Source: an uncultured Lachnospiraceae bacterium
GTDB lineage: Bacteria > Bacillota > Clostridia > Lachnospirales > Lachnospiraceae
Length of the DNA: 41,614 nucleotides
Direction: 5' to 3'
Assembly: GCA_947037115.1 (NCBI GenBank)
Contig: CAMQTN010000019.1
Span: forward strand, 1-41,614
Shown: one piece after another, positions 23,982-31,909 of the stretch
How the letters are laid out: each line of letters opens with the position of its first letter
How positions within the stretch are numbered: position 1 is the stretch's first letter
Notes under the pieces: model-generated
What the model was told of the DNA's origin: nothing
What the model saw: only the letters and a program-made list of their open reading frames with translations
Databases searched by the model: none
Made by a program: the position numbers and the translations under genes

Positions 23982-24010
23982 CAAATATTCTTCTTTAAAC
24001 CGATATGATA

Positions 24011-24244
24011 TTACCGAAACGTATCATAATAGACATTTTGCGTATGATTTGTCAAAACAGACAGCTTTTCGCTGGCAGCCAGCAACTGCTCCAACTGCTC
24101 CATATTCTGATCCGGTTCCTCCACCAGCCGCGCCAGATCATCAAGTTCGCATAAATCGCTTTCACTCAGTGCCTGTATTCCCTCCCGGAGATATAAGGTC
24201 TGCAGGTAACGTTGACACATTTTTTGATTCGTCATATTACTCAT
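24011..24244 (-). CDS. Small hypothetical protein (77 aa)
   Basis: I do not recognise this protein. It is 77 residues, acidic and helical in character (QLEQLLAASEKLSVL, DLCELDDLARLVEEPD), with no membrane segment or signal. Two cysteines occur (residues 10 and 32). The first ATG (24244) is only 2 bases after AGGAGG; an ATG three codons later (24235) is spaced better. It has its own promoter (24287-24315), and its Shine-Dalgarno lies in a perfect hairpin (24248-24266), which supports it being a real, regulated gene. Confidence 0.65.
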   Translation of the reverse strand: MSNMTNQKMCQRYLQTLYLREGIQALSESDLCELDDLARLVEEPDQNMEQLEQLLAASEKLSVLTNHTQNVYYDTFR

Positions 24245-24247
24245 AAC

Positions 24248-24266
24248 CTCCTAATATTTTTAGGAG
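24248..24266 (-). promoter_or_regulatory. Shine-Dalgarno-sequestering hairpin
   Basis: CTCCTAA (24248-24254) and TTAGGAG (24260-24266) form a perfect 7-bp hairpin with a 5-base loop. On the minus-strand mRNA the 3' arm contains the AGGAG of the AGGAGG ribosome-binding site, paired with CTCCT upstream. Translation of the 77-residue protein should be low unless the stem opens. Confidence 0.6.
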
Positions 24267-24286
24267 CAGGCGCCCGCCCTGATTCC

Positions 24287-24315
24287 ATGCTATCAAATAA
24301 AAAAATTCGGGTCAA
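24287..24315 (-). promoter_or_regulatory. Promoter of the 77-aa gene
   Basis: TTGACC (24310-24315) and TAGCAT (24287-24292), 17 bases apart on the minus strand. The transcript would carry the hairpin at 24248-24266 about 15-20 bases from its 5' end. Confidence 0.6.
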
Positions 24316-24361
24316 CACATGAATCGCACTTCATTCTCCATCCAACACACGCGCGAATCAT

Positions 24362-25363
24362 TTATGAAACTTTGATGTCCTCAATTCTTTGTAGTTCCTC
24401 CTCGGTAAAAGCCGTATTCTCCACAATCGAAATATTTTCCTGAATCTGTTCCGGTCTGGAAGCCCCGATCAATACAGAACAAACTTCATCATCCTTCAAG
24501 ATCCAGGACAATGCCATCTGTGCAAGTGTCTGTCCCCTCTCTGCTGCCATCCCGTTCAACCGCTCGATTTGTTTCAACCGCTGGGGCGTCAGTGCATCCT
24601 CTTTCAGGAAACGACCGTCTCTGGCAATCCGGCTGTCCTCCGGGATACCGTGAAGGTATTTGTCTGTCAAGAGCCCCTGTGCCAGCGGACTGAACGCAAT
24701 AATTCCAAGCCCCTGCTCCTTACAGCATTTCTTCACGCCGTCCTCCTCGATGGCGCGGTTAAAGATGGAATAGGATCTCTGATTCACAATCAGCGGGCAA
24801 TGTAATTCCTTCATAATAGCCGCTGCCCTTTCCGTATATTCCCGATTATAATTGGAAACTCCTGCATATAAAGCCTTGCCGCTACGCACAATGGATGCCA
24901 GCGCTTCCATGGATTCCTCAAGCGGCGTCTCCGGGTCCATCCGATGATGATAAAAAATATCCACATATTCAAGTCCCAGACGCTTCAGGCTCTGGTCTAT
25001 ACTGGCAGTCAGATATTTTTTACTGCCCCAGTCGCCGTAAGGGCCGGGCCACATATCGTATCCGGCTTTTGTGGTAATCACCAGCTCGTCTCTGTAAGGA
25101 CCAAAGTCTTCTTTTAAGATTCTGCCCGCGTTTTCCTCTGCACTGCCATATACAGGGCCATAGTTATTTGCCAGATCAAACTGCGTAATTCCTGCGTCAA
25201 ACGCCGTTCTGCACATCGCTTTCATCGTGTCGTAGTTGTCCTTACTCCCGAAATTGTGCCAGAAGCCGAGGGAAACAGCCGGAAATTTCAACCCGCTGTT
25301 TCCTACACGGTTGTATGTCATACGGTCGTATCTTTTGTCACTTGCAACATATACGTCTGCCAT
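24362..25363 (-). CDS. yghZ: Aldo/keto reductase, YghZ type (L-glyceraldehyde 3-phosphate reductase-like)
   Basis: The 333-residue cytosolic NADPH-dependent reductase matches the YghZ/Gpr subgroup, which reduces L-glyceraldehyde 3-phosphate and methylglyoxal-type aldehydes. The catalytic tetrad is visible: Asp and Tyr in ITQFDLANNYGP, Lys in VITTKAGYDMW and His in DIFYHHRMD. The WPGPYGDWGSKKYL insert and IAFSPLAQGLLTDKYL are typical. AAAGGAG precedes the ATG at 25363. It has its own promoter (25416-25444) and stands alone between the small unknown gene and the toxin-antitoxin pair. Confidence 0.9.
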   Translation of the reverse strand: MADVYVASDKRYDRMTYNRVGNSGLKFPAVSLGFWHNFGSKDNYDTMKAMCRTAFDAGITQFDLANNYGPVYGSAEENAGRILKEDFGPYRDELVITTKAGYDMWPGPYGDWGSKKYLTASIDQSLKRLGLEYVDIFYHHRMDPETPLEESMEALASIVRSGKALYAGVSNYNREYTERAAAIMKELHCPLIVNQRSYSIFNRAIEEDGVKKCCKEQGLGIIAFSPLAQGLLTDKYLHGIPEDSRIARDGRFLKEDALTPQRLKQIERLNGMAAERGQTLAQMALSWILKDDEVCSVLIGASRPEQIQENISIVENTAFTEEELQRIEDIKVS

Positions 25364-25415
25364 GCTTTCTCCTTTACAAGATCAGTAATATAGTGATGTC
25401 TTAAACATTTAAAAC

Positions 25416-25444
25416 ATTATAGCATATCTGAATCCACTGGACAA
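25416..25444 (-). promoter_or_regulatory. Promoter of the aldo/keto reductase gene
   Basis: TTGTCC (25439-25444) and a perfect TATAAT (25416-25421), 17 bases apart on the minus strand. It overlaps the T-rich tail of the yoeB terminator. Confidence 0.7.
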
Positions 25445-25474
25445 AATAAAATAGGGAGACATTAGCCGTCTCCC
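25441..25474 (-). terminator. Terminator of yefM-yoeB
   Basis: GGGAGAC (25454-25460) and GTCTCCC (25468-25474) form a perfect 7-bp stem, followed on the minus strand by TATTTTATTTTG. It starts 30 bases after the yoeB stop. Confidence 0.8.
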
Positions 25475-25504
25475 TTAAGCATTTTGTAACAGTAATTGTA
25501 AGAA

Positions 25505-25768
25505 TTATTTATCTCCATAATGATAACGACACGCAATAATATATATATTGTTATCATCGATTCTATAAATCATTCTATCTTTATCATTGATGCGTCTACT
25601 CCAAAATCCGGATAAATTGCCGCTTAAAGGTTCAGGCTTCCCCAATCCATCATTCCCATTTCGAACAATATCATTAATCAGCTGATTGATCTTCTTGAGC
25701 GTTTTTTTATCTTCTGTCTGCCAATAAAGATAATCTTCCCAACCGGTATCTGCAAATACCTTATTCAT
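25505..25768 (-). CDS. yoeB: YoeB-family mRNA interferase toxin
   Basis: YoeB cleaves mRNA in the ribosomal A site. The 87-residue protein has the family form: FADTGWEDYLYWQTEDKKTLKKINQLI, then GKPEPLSGNLSGFWSRRINDKDRMIYRI and the catalytic tail CRYHYGDK, whose His-Tyr pair matches the active-site end of E. coli YoeB. The ATG at 25768 has GAGG nine bases upstream, better than the ATG at 25774; both overlap the end of the antitoxin gene, so translation is coupled. The pair is markedly AT-richer than its neighbours, suggesting acquisition by transfer. Confidence 0.92.
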   Translation of the reverse strand: MNKVFADTGWEDYLYWQTEDKKTLKKINQLINDIVRNGNDGLGKPEPLSGNLSGFWSRRINDKDRMIYRIDDNNIYIIACRYHYGDK

Positions 25769-26027
25769 CGTCATTTACCTCAAACAACTCATGAATGGCA
25801 AACTGACCCTTCTCCAACTGTTCCTTCCCCTTCATCAACCAATCATAATTTGCCTTATTACCCATTACATAGACATTTTCCATAAGATTATTATAAGCTT
25901 CTTCCGAGATCATAACCACATTCTTATTATCTTTTCTCGTAACAATCATTGTTTCATAGTCATCCGTTACCTTATCCATATACATTTTCATATTGTCTCG
26001 AAGATTTGTATAATTTACTGCTAACAT
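25761..26027 (-). CDS. yefM: YefM-family antitoxin
   Basis: The 88-residue antitoxin neutralises YoeB and represses its own promoter. The N-terminal Phd/YefM DNA-binding and dimerisation fold is visible (AVNYTNLRDNMKMYMDKVTDDYETMIVTR, then VVMISEEAYNNLMEN); the acidic C-terminus (ELFEVNDDE) is the toxin-binding part. ATG at 26027 is preferred over the GTG immediately before it; the ribosome-binding site is GGGGGTG. Two operator palindromes lie in the promoter just upstream. Confidence 0.92.
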   Translation of the reverse strand: MLAVNYTNLRDNMKMYMDKVTDDYETMIVTRKDNKNVVMISEEAYNNLMENVYVMGNKANYDWLMKGKEQLEKGQFAIHELFEVNDDE

Positions 26028-26050
26028 CACGAAACACCCCCAATCACAAC

Positions 26051-26099
26051 GTACATTTTTCTGTACTTAAATCATAACGTACATTTTTCTGTACGTCAA
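26051..26099 (-). promoter_or_regulatory. Autoregulated promoter of yefM-yoeB with two operators
   Basis: On the minus strand TTGACG (26094-26099) and TATGAT (26071-26076) are 17 bases apart. A 16-base operator GTACA-N6-TGTAC occurs twice, 28 bp apart: at 26079-26094, filling the spacer, and at 26051-26066, just downstream of the -10. TGTAC/GTACA half sites match the TGTACA core known for YefM binding in E. coli. Confidence 0.8.
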
Positions 26100-26191
26100 C
26101 ACATTTCTTAGTAGTATACTCTTTTTGTTTCGTTATATTTATCTTCACAACATAAATAGCCACAATCAAAGAACGAATCAGTATATCCACC

Positions 26192-27403
26192 TTATTCGTG
26201 CTGCATCCTCCAGTCAATACATCTCTGTAAATATTCCACGTATTCCGGATTCTGACACATTCCCTTCCCTTCTGCATCTGAAAGTTTGGCAACATCCTGC
26301 CCATTACACTTTGTCACTTTCATGACAATATTCAACGGTTCCACATCAGTGTCATTGGAAATATAAGTCCCAATGCCAAAAGCAACTTTAGCCCTGCCAT
26401 TAAAATGATAAAAAATATCGTTCGCTTTCTTAAAATTCAAACCGTCAGAGAAAAGCAGCGTCTTTGTCATCGGATCAATCCCGAGTTTTTTATAATGTGC
26501 AATAATACTTTCCCCCCACACAACAGGGTCGCCGCTGTCATGACGCACGCCTGAATACAGGGTGGCGAAGGTCAGATTAAAGTCCTTCAAAAAGCACTGC
26601 GTGGTAATCGTATCCGTCAGGGCAGTTCCATTTAAAATACCATATTCTTTTACCCAGGCATTCATGGCATACCAGTTTGAATAGGCCGGATTGTGCTTAT
26701 GGTTTCCCTGCCCTACACACATCACATACTCATGCGCCAGTGTCCCGACCGGCTTTTTGCCTGTGATTTTTGCCAGATACACATTGGATGTGCCGACAAA
26801 TCTGGAACTACAGTATTCCGCATCAGCCAGTCTCCTGACAGCCATTTCCTGCGCTTCGGCCGACAAACGTCTTCTTAAGCCAAATTCGCTGAAGTCAGAT
26901 AAATAGTATCTGCCGTCATGAATTTCCAGCCACCCCACTTTCTCTTCCAGTTTCTCCTCAAACACCTGAAGCAGATGGCGGTAATCATAGGCCATACGAA
27001 AATATACTTCATTCACAATAGCAAGTGTGGGAATTTCATACATGGATGTATTAAGCCACGTCCCTTTGGTTTCAATAGAAAGGCCGCACTCTCCATCGGT
27101 TGAGATCTGGAAGTCTTCATATCTTGGACGCCATAACCGCAGAAAATCGATATAACTGCCTTTGATCCATAAGATATGATCTAAATACTGCAGTTCTTCT
27201 TCTGTGAATCTGAGATCGCAAAAATGTTTGATCTGCTCCTTAATTTCCTGAACCATCTCCTGCGTGAAAAATACGTCTTTGTTCCGGCACTTAAACGTCC
27301 AGGTCGTTTTATAGTCGGAAAACTGATGGAAAATAACCTGTCCCATGGAAAATTTATACATATCTGTTTCAAGAAGGCTTGTTATAATCTGGTTTAACTT
27401 CAT
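26192..27403 (-). CDS. pncB: Nicotinate phosphoribosyltransferase
   Basis: PncB converts nicotinate and PRPP to nicotinate mononucleotide in NAD salvage. The 403-residue protein has the family N-terminus LLETDMYKFSMGQVIFHQF, the FVGTSNVYLAKITGKKPVGTLAHEYVMC block including the phosphorylation-type histidine, and GVRHDSGDPVVWGE near residue 290. The start at 27403 lies 12 bases after pncA, whose product supplies nicotinate, so the two consecutive enzymes are co-transcribed. The 3' end is close to the toxin-antitoxin promoter. Confidence 0.93.
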   Translation of the reverse strand: MKLNQIITSLLETDMYKFSMGQVIFHQFSDYKTTWTFKCRNKDVFFTQEMVQEIKEQIKHFCDLRFTEEELQYLDHILWIKGSYIDFLRLWRPRYEDFQISTDGECGLSIETKGTWLNTSMYEIPTLAIVNEVYFRMAYDYRHLLQVFEEKLEEKVGWLEIHDGRYYLSDFSEFGLRRRLSAEAQEMAVRRLADAEYCSSRFVGTSNVYLAKITGKKPVGTLAHEYVMCVGQGNHKHNPAYSNWYAMNAWVKEYGILNGTALTDTITTQCFLKDFNLTFATLYSGVRHDSGDPVVWGESIIAHYKKLGIDPMTKTLLFSDGLNFKKANDIFYHFNGRAKVAFGIGTYISNDTDVEPLNIVMKVTKCNGQDVAKLSDAEGKGMCQNPEYVEYLQRCIDWRMQHE

Positions 27404-27415
27404 AGCTTCACTCCC

Positions 27416-27946
27416 TTATTCTCCAACCACATCTATCTGGCACATTTTCATTGTCTCCAACGCCGCTTTATGCGATTCGGGCGTTACACCCGCACAGCAT
27501 CCTGCGTCCACCGTGATCTTTTCCTCCGGAAAATAGGCTTTTAAGAGTAGGACGTTTGAAACAACGCAGATGTCGGTGCACAGTCCGATGAATTCCATCT
27601 CCATCCCATCGCTGCCCTTTATTTTTCGGATCTCATCTACCAGCGCAGTTGAGCCGAATGTTCCCTTTTCAAGGGTTTTATAATCCCTGTCCGCCAAAGC
27701 CGCCTTTACCTTTTCGTTGAGCTGCCACCCATCCGTCATTTTGATACAATGAGGAACCGGCAGTTTTTTTCCTTCTGCCGTCTCCATGTAATTGTCCTGA
27801 TGGGTATCCATCGTGACAAAAATGGTGCCTTCAAAATTCCTGATTTTAGATACGGCATTCTCTACAATCCCAACCGCTTCTTTCGTCCCCAAAGCACCGT
27901 CAATAAAATCGTTCTGCATGTCCACTACTACCAATACTTTTTTCAT
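27416..27946 (-). CDS. pncA: Nicotinamidase
   Basis: PncA hydrolyses nicotinamide to nicotinate and ammonia, feeding PncB. The 176-residue isochorismatase-fold protein has catalytic Asp9 (VVDMQNDF), Lys94 (LEKGTFGS) and Cys127 (GLCTDICV), and metal-site residues in MDTHQDN (Asp47, His49) plus His66. The start is supported by GGAGAAAGG upstream. It sits 18 bases after walJ and 12 before pncB, at the end of the long polA gene run. Confidence 0.93.
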   Translation of the reverse strand: MKKVLVVVDMQNDFIDGALGTKEAVGIVENAVSKIRNFEGTIFVTMDTHQDNYMETAEGKKLPVPHCIKMTDGWQLNEKVKAALADRDYKTLEKGTFGSTALVDEIRKIKGSDGMEMEFIGLCTDICVVSNVLLLKAYFPEEKITVDAGCCAGVTPESHKAALETMKMCQIDVVGE

Positions 27947-27964
27947 CCTTTTTTTTCCTTTCTC

Positions 27965-28765
27965 CTACCTCACCTCAATAACTTCCGACACCTCGCTCCT
28001 CTTGGCCACATACAGAGGAAAATCATTCCCATTGTACTTATTCTCCGACATGGTCACTTCCAGCCGCACCGACTCGTAGGCAAGCTCCGGCAGATTGTTT
28101 TCTTTACTCAGATGCCCCAGCACAACCGCCTGCATATCGTCATGCAGCAGACAGCTCAAAAGCTTTCCCGCCGACTCGTTGGACAAATGTCCCCGCTCCC
28201 CCAGAATCCGCTGTTTCAGATAATAAGGATAGGGCCCCACCTGCAGCATATGTACGTCATGGTTGGCTTCCAGATAGAGAATATCCAGATTCCGCAGACA
28301 TTCCACTGTATAATCGTTATAACAGCCCAGATCCGTAATCATCCCGATCCGCCGCCCGTCATAGTCAATCCGATAGGCCACAGGATCTGCCGCGTCATGG
28401 GAGGTGCGCAGAGGATAGAGGGAAATATCCTTGATCGTGCACTTTTCATCCGGCGTTACGATCTGAAAGAGGGACTCGTCAATCACCCCAACGGAGGAAG
28501 ACTGCCTGATCGCTGCCGCAGTCCCCTCGGTGGCATAGATTGGCACGCCATATTTTCTGGAAAGCACACCCAGCCCACTGATGTGATCTGCGTGCTCGTG
28601 GGTGATACAGATCGCGTCGATATCCCTCATGGAAAGTCCCAGTTTCCGCAGACCTTCTTCCGTCCGCTTTCCGCTGATCCCCACGTCCATCAACAGATGG
28701 GTGGTATCACTGCCCACATAGATACAGTTTCCGCTGCTGCCACTGGCAATACTGCATAATCTCAT
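27965..28765 (-). CDS. walJ: MBL-fold metallohydrolase WalJ/YycJ
   Basis: The 266-residue metallo-beta-lactamase-fold protein has the N-terminus MRLCSIASGSSGNCIYVG and the metal motif ITHEHADHISG (about residue 55), both typical of YycJ/WalJ. It then has CYNDYTVECLRNLDILYLEANHD and VVLGHLSKENN. WalJ is normally encoded in the walRK operon of Firmicutes and has been linked to cell wall control and DNA repair. Here it lies instead between an FtsA-like gene and pncA, with no walRK in view. Confidence 0.88.
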   Translation of the reverse strand: MRLCSIASGSSGNCIYVGSDTTHLLMDVGISGKRTEEGLRKLGLSMRDIDAICITHEHADHISGLGVLSRKYGVPIYATEGTAAAIRQSSSVGVIDESLFQIVTPDEKCTIKDISLYPLRTSHDAADPVAYRIDYDGRRIGMITDLGCYNDYTVECLRNLDILYLEANHDVHMLQVGPYPYYLKQRILGERGHLSNESAGKLLSCLLHDDMQAVVLGHLSKENNLPELAYESVRLEVTMSENKYNGNDFPLYVAKRSEVSEVIEVR

Positions 28766-28821
28766 AGTTATGTAAACCTTTTGCGGCCGTGGTTTATACC
28801 ACAGCCGCCTCTCTCTTTCCC

Positions 28822-31185
28822 TTATTTTTTCCAGTAAATTTCTATCATGTCACCGTTCCGGATGCTCTCCATATACTGTGCTTCCCTGCCGTTTAAGTTG
28901 GTCACAATCCCGCTTCCCTGCGGTTTGGATAAGTCGAAGTCAATATGCTCAAACACATCCACAAACACATAGTTCTTTTTGCCGGTAAGCTTAATCGGCT
29001 CGCCGTTTACCGTCACGATGATATGCGTGGGCGCATTCTTGTTCAGCAGTTCTTCCCGCCGCCTGTTCTCTTCCGCCTTCGCCCGGGCGGCTTCCTCCTC
29101 CCTGGCCCTGGCTTTGGCCTTCGCTTCCTCCTCTGCGCGCTTCACGCCGGGCCCCATCACGATCCTCGCCCCTCTGGTCTTCTGCTCCCCTGCTGCCTGC
29201 GCGTTCTCTGTCCTGGCATCCGATACGCCAGCCCCTCCCGAAACCGCATCCTGCGCCGCATCATTCAGGGAGCCTTCCGTCCCGCCACGTGCCGTATCTG
29301 CCGTGCCTGAAGCCGGAGCAGTCCTGGCCGCCATGGTAAATCCGGCCGTCCCCGCCGGTCTGTTCTCCACAGGCTTCTCTTCTTCCTCTTCCACCTGCTC
29401 GTAGAACTCTACATCGGAGAGCTGTAATTCTTCCATGGTCCAGATCACCGAAAAGTTTTCATAAACTTTCGTATCCATGTCCGCGATCTTATTGTTAACG
29501 TAAATATTCATGTTCCAGTCAATCACCACATCCATGAACTCCGAAATCTGGCGTACCGTATAGTAACCCAGAATCTCGATCTCGTCGTTTTCCTGAATTT
29601 CATAATACTCAGACTGTAATTCCCCGTTCACGCTGGCAAACTTGGGCAGATCCACCTTCTTGTCGTTGACTTCCACCCACATTTTGGAACCGAACTCGGG
29701 CAACTGACCAAGGGTCATCCGTGCCGGAGCTCCCGCGGTGGATTCAATCACGCGAATCTGGTCATTGGGATGAATCACTGTATAAATATCCGCCTCGTTT
29801 CCGTTCACGGTGATCTGCGCCGCCTCTCCCGGCTCCCCTCTGGCAATGCGGGATTTCCCGTTCACCGTAAAGTTAAGCTCTTTCCCACGTTTCGGGAAAA
29901 GACCGTCGCTTGCAAACTCCGCCTGCATGGCCGCATCCACCACGGCCGCCTTGCTGTTATCATAAATTTTCACACGCTGCTCATTGAAATAGACAAAAAT
30001 AAAATTGTTGCTCTGCTCATAATAGCTTAAACAGATACCGATCGGCGTCACCATCAGAGAATCCGTTCTTGCATTCTCCTCCAAAAAGGTGATATCCTGC
30101 ATAACCTCCCCGCCTCTGACCGCCACACGCTCGGGCTGTATTTCAAGCTTCTTTGCCAGCTCATCCGTATATCCCGGCAGTTTGCCGCCGCCGCCCACCA
30201 CAAACACGGCGCTCACAGATTTATTACCGTTCAATTCCTTGATTTTATCTGCAACCTGCGTAGTCATATTATCGATCACATCCGCCGCCACGCGCTCCAC
30301 TTCCTCTGTGGTGATCGTCTGCGTCAGTCCCATGATATCCTTATATTCAATCACATCCTTCACACCGGTGTCTCTCTTGATCTGCTCTGCAGTCGCAAAA
30401 TCCACCAGACAGTGTTTCGCCACCACTTCCGTGAGCGAATCTCCCGCAATGGGAATCATACCATAGGCAATAATACTGCCGTCCCTTGTGACGGAAATAT
30501 CAGAAGTACCCGCACCCACGTCCACCAAGGCAATATTTAACATGCGGTACATCTCCGGAATCGCCACCTGAATCGCCGCAATAGGCTCCAGCGTCAGGTT
30601 CACCACCTCCAGACCGGCCACGCCCACCGCCTTGTAGAGACCGTTCACCACGTCTTCCGGCAAAAAGGTGGCGATCAGATCCGCACCAATGGTTTTTGCC
30701 TTGTGCCCTTCCAGATTTCCTATCGTGTAACCGTTCATATAATAGCGCACAACAGAATATCCCACGCAGTAGAACTTCATATTCAGATCATTGTTTTCCA
30801 GAAATTCCGCGTAAGCTCTCTCCACGCCAAGTGAATCCAGCGCATAGATATCTTCCCCCGTAATTTCCTTCTCGCCTTCCAGATCCTGATCTACCCGCAG
30901 TGTCACCGTCTGCAGGACACGCCCAGCCGCCGCGATACAGACGTCCTTCAGAGGTCTGCCGATCCGCTCTTCCAGCTCCGCCTTGACCTCCGTTATGGTG
31001 CCTCCCACCTTATAAATATCGTGGATCTGCCCGTCCAGCATGGCCCGCGTCTGATGCTCCCTTACACTCTGCGTCACCACATGGAATTTGCCGCCCGTGC
31101 GGTATCCTACCGTACCGACGATACTCCTTGTCCCGATATCCAGACCAAACACCAGTTGTCCCGGAAATTTCATTGTTTCTGCCAC
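28822..31185 (-). CDS. FtsA-like ATPase with long C-terminal extension
   Basis: The 787-residue protein has an FtsA/ASKHA actin-like ATPase domain in its first ~400 residues: FGLDIGTRSIVG (phosphate 1), ALVDVGAGTSDISVT (phosphate 2) and FVVGGGGKLPGY (adenosine). FtsA itself is about 420 residues. Beyond it lie several short modules of the form 'V-N-G ... ND-I-I' that look like repeated beta-grasp domains, then an Ala/Glu-rich linker (about 625-715) with a charged helix, and a last module starting VTVNGEPIKL. No membrane-anchoring tail is obvious. The GTG start at 31185 has GGGGGAAG; an ATG at 31173 overlaps the coaE stop as ATGA and is an alternative. Confidence 0.85.
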   Translation of the reverse strand: MAETMKFPGQLVFGLDIGTRSIVGTVGYRTGGKFHVVTQSVREHQTRAMLDGQIHDIYKVGGTITEVKAELEERIGRPLKDVCIAAAGRVLQTVTLRVDQDLEGEKEITGEDIYALDSLGVERAYAEFLENNDLNMKFYCVGYSVVRYYMNGYTIGNLEGHKAKTIGADLIATFLPEDVVNGLYKAVGVAGLEVVNLTLEPIAAIQVAIPEMYRMLNIALVDVGAGTSDISVTRDGSIIAYGMIPIAGDSLTEVVAKHCLVDFATAEQIKRDTGVKDVIEYKDIMGLTQTITTEEVERVAADVIDNMTTQVADKIKELNGNKSVSAVFVVGGGGKLPGYTDELAKKLEIQPERVAVRGGEVMQDITFLEENARTDSLMVTPIGICLSYYEQSNNFIFVYFNEQRVKIYDNSKAAVVDAAMQAEFASDGLFPKRGKELNFTVNGKSRIARGEPGEAAQITVNGNEADIYTVIHPNDQIRVIESTAGAPARMTLGQLPEFGSKMWVEVNDKKVDLPKFASVNGELQSEYYEIQENDEIEILGYYTVRQISEFMDVVIDWNMNIYVNNKIADMDTKVYENFSVIWTMEELQLSDVEFYEQVEEEEEKPVENRPAGTAGFTMAARTAPASGTADTARGGTEGSLNDAAQDAVSGGAGVSDARTENAQAAGEQKTRGARIVMGPGVKRAEEEAKAKARAREEEAARAKAEENRRREELLNKNAPTHIIVTVNGEPIKLTGKKNYVFVDVFEHIDFDLSKPQGSGIVTNLNGREAQYMESIRNGDMIEIYWKK

Positions 31186-31778
31186 TGCTCTTCCCCCAAT
31201 TCTTTCTCTATTTGTGTGTAAACGCTCTCAAGCGTCCCATTGTTTTCTATCACCACATCGCAATGCGTCCGAAAGGCCTCCTCCGAAAGCTGGCTGCGAA
31301 GAATGGAATCTATCTTCCCGTCCGTATATCCTCTGCTTTCCTTAAGCCTCCGCCGCCTGACGCTTTCCTCCGCGTGGATATACCACAGCTCGTCCAAAAT
31401 CGCGGCGTAGCCCTCCTCAATCAGGAGCGCCGCCTCAATAAACAAATATTTTAATTTCCCGGCTGCCCGTTCCTTCTCAATCTGCGCTGTCAGACAGGCT
31501 TTCACCGCCGGATGCACAATCTCGTTAACACCCTTAAGCAGCTCCTCATTGCCAAATATTTTCACAGCCATCTTCCGCTTATCGATCCTGCCCCCGGCGT
31601 CCAGAATCCCGTCACCCAGAAGAGCCACCAGCGGCCCAAAACAAATTTCCCCCGGCTCCTCCAGCCGATGCGCCACCTGATCCGCCATGATCACCAGGCA
31701 GTCGGGCCGTTTTGCAAGCCATGCCAGCACTTCCGATTTTCCGGCGCCTACGCCTCCCGTGATTCCAATCGCTTTCAT
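31170..31778 (-). CDS. coaE: Dephospho-CoA kinase
   Basis: CoaE phosphorylates dephospho-CoA to finish coenzyme A synthesis. The 202-residue protein has the P-loop GITGGVGAGKSEVL (residues 5-18), the MADQVAHRL motif, NEIVHPAV and the LLIEEG/RRLKESRG lid region. The start at 31778 is directly supported by the conserved N-terminus MKAIGITGG. It lies downstream of polA, a common Firmicutes order, but separated by the structured repeat at 31813-31909. Its end overlaps the FtsA-like start. Confidence 0.95.
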   Translation of the reverse strand: MKAIGITGGVGAGKSEVLAWLAKRPDCLVIMADQVAHRLEEPGEICFGPLVALLGDGILDAGGRIDKRKMAVKIFGNEELLKGVNEIVHPAVKACLTAQIEKERAAGKLKYLFIEAALLIEEGYAAILDELWYIHAEESVRRRRLKESRGYTDGKIDSILRSQLSEEAFRTHCDVVIENNGTLESVYTQIEKELGEEQWQKQ

Positions 31779-31812
31779 ACGTTCATCACTTTATCCTTTT
31801 CAAATCTGTATG

Positions 31813-31909
31813 GAGAATGCTCTGTTTTGGGCATTCTCCCGTGCGAGACATAGCGCTTCTTCGCGTCCCGTCCAATGGCGGGACGTCTTTAGAAGCACTT
31901 TTCACGCTG
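31813..31909 (-). repeat. Structured intercistronic element, copy 2 (polA-coaE gap)
   Basis: This is the second copy of the element at 5795-5890, in the same orientation and starting immediately after the polA stop. Stem 2 is AGTGCTTC (31892-31899) with GAAGCGCT (31852-31859), one G-U pair. Stem 3 is GTCCCG (31879-31884) with CGGGAC (31865-31870), perfect, where copy 1 has GTTCTG/CGGAAC. The accessory hairpin GAGAATGC (31813-31820) with GCATTCTC (31831-31838) is also perfect. The core TTCTAAAGACGT and the GCCAT-GGACGG apical region are conserved. Stem 1 is weaker than in copy 1. Confidence 0.75.

Noticed and set aside
26044..26304. 86-codon minus-strand open frame at the end of pncB
   Set aside because: It overlaps pncB in another frame and runs into the toxin-antitoxin promoter and its operators.
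27749..28759. 336-codon open frame on the plus strand
   Set aside because: It lies wholly opposite pncA and walJ, both of which have full catalytic motifs. Its product is rich in His, Arg and Pro, as expected of an antisense shadow, and no ribosome-binding site precedes it.
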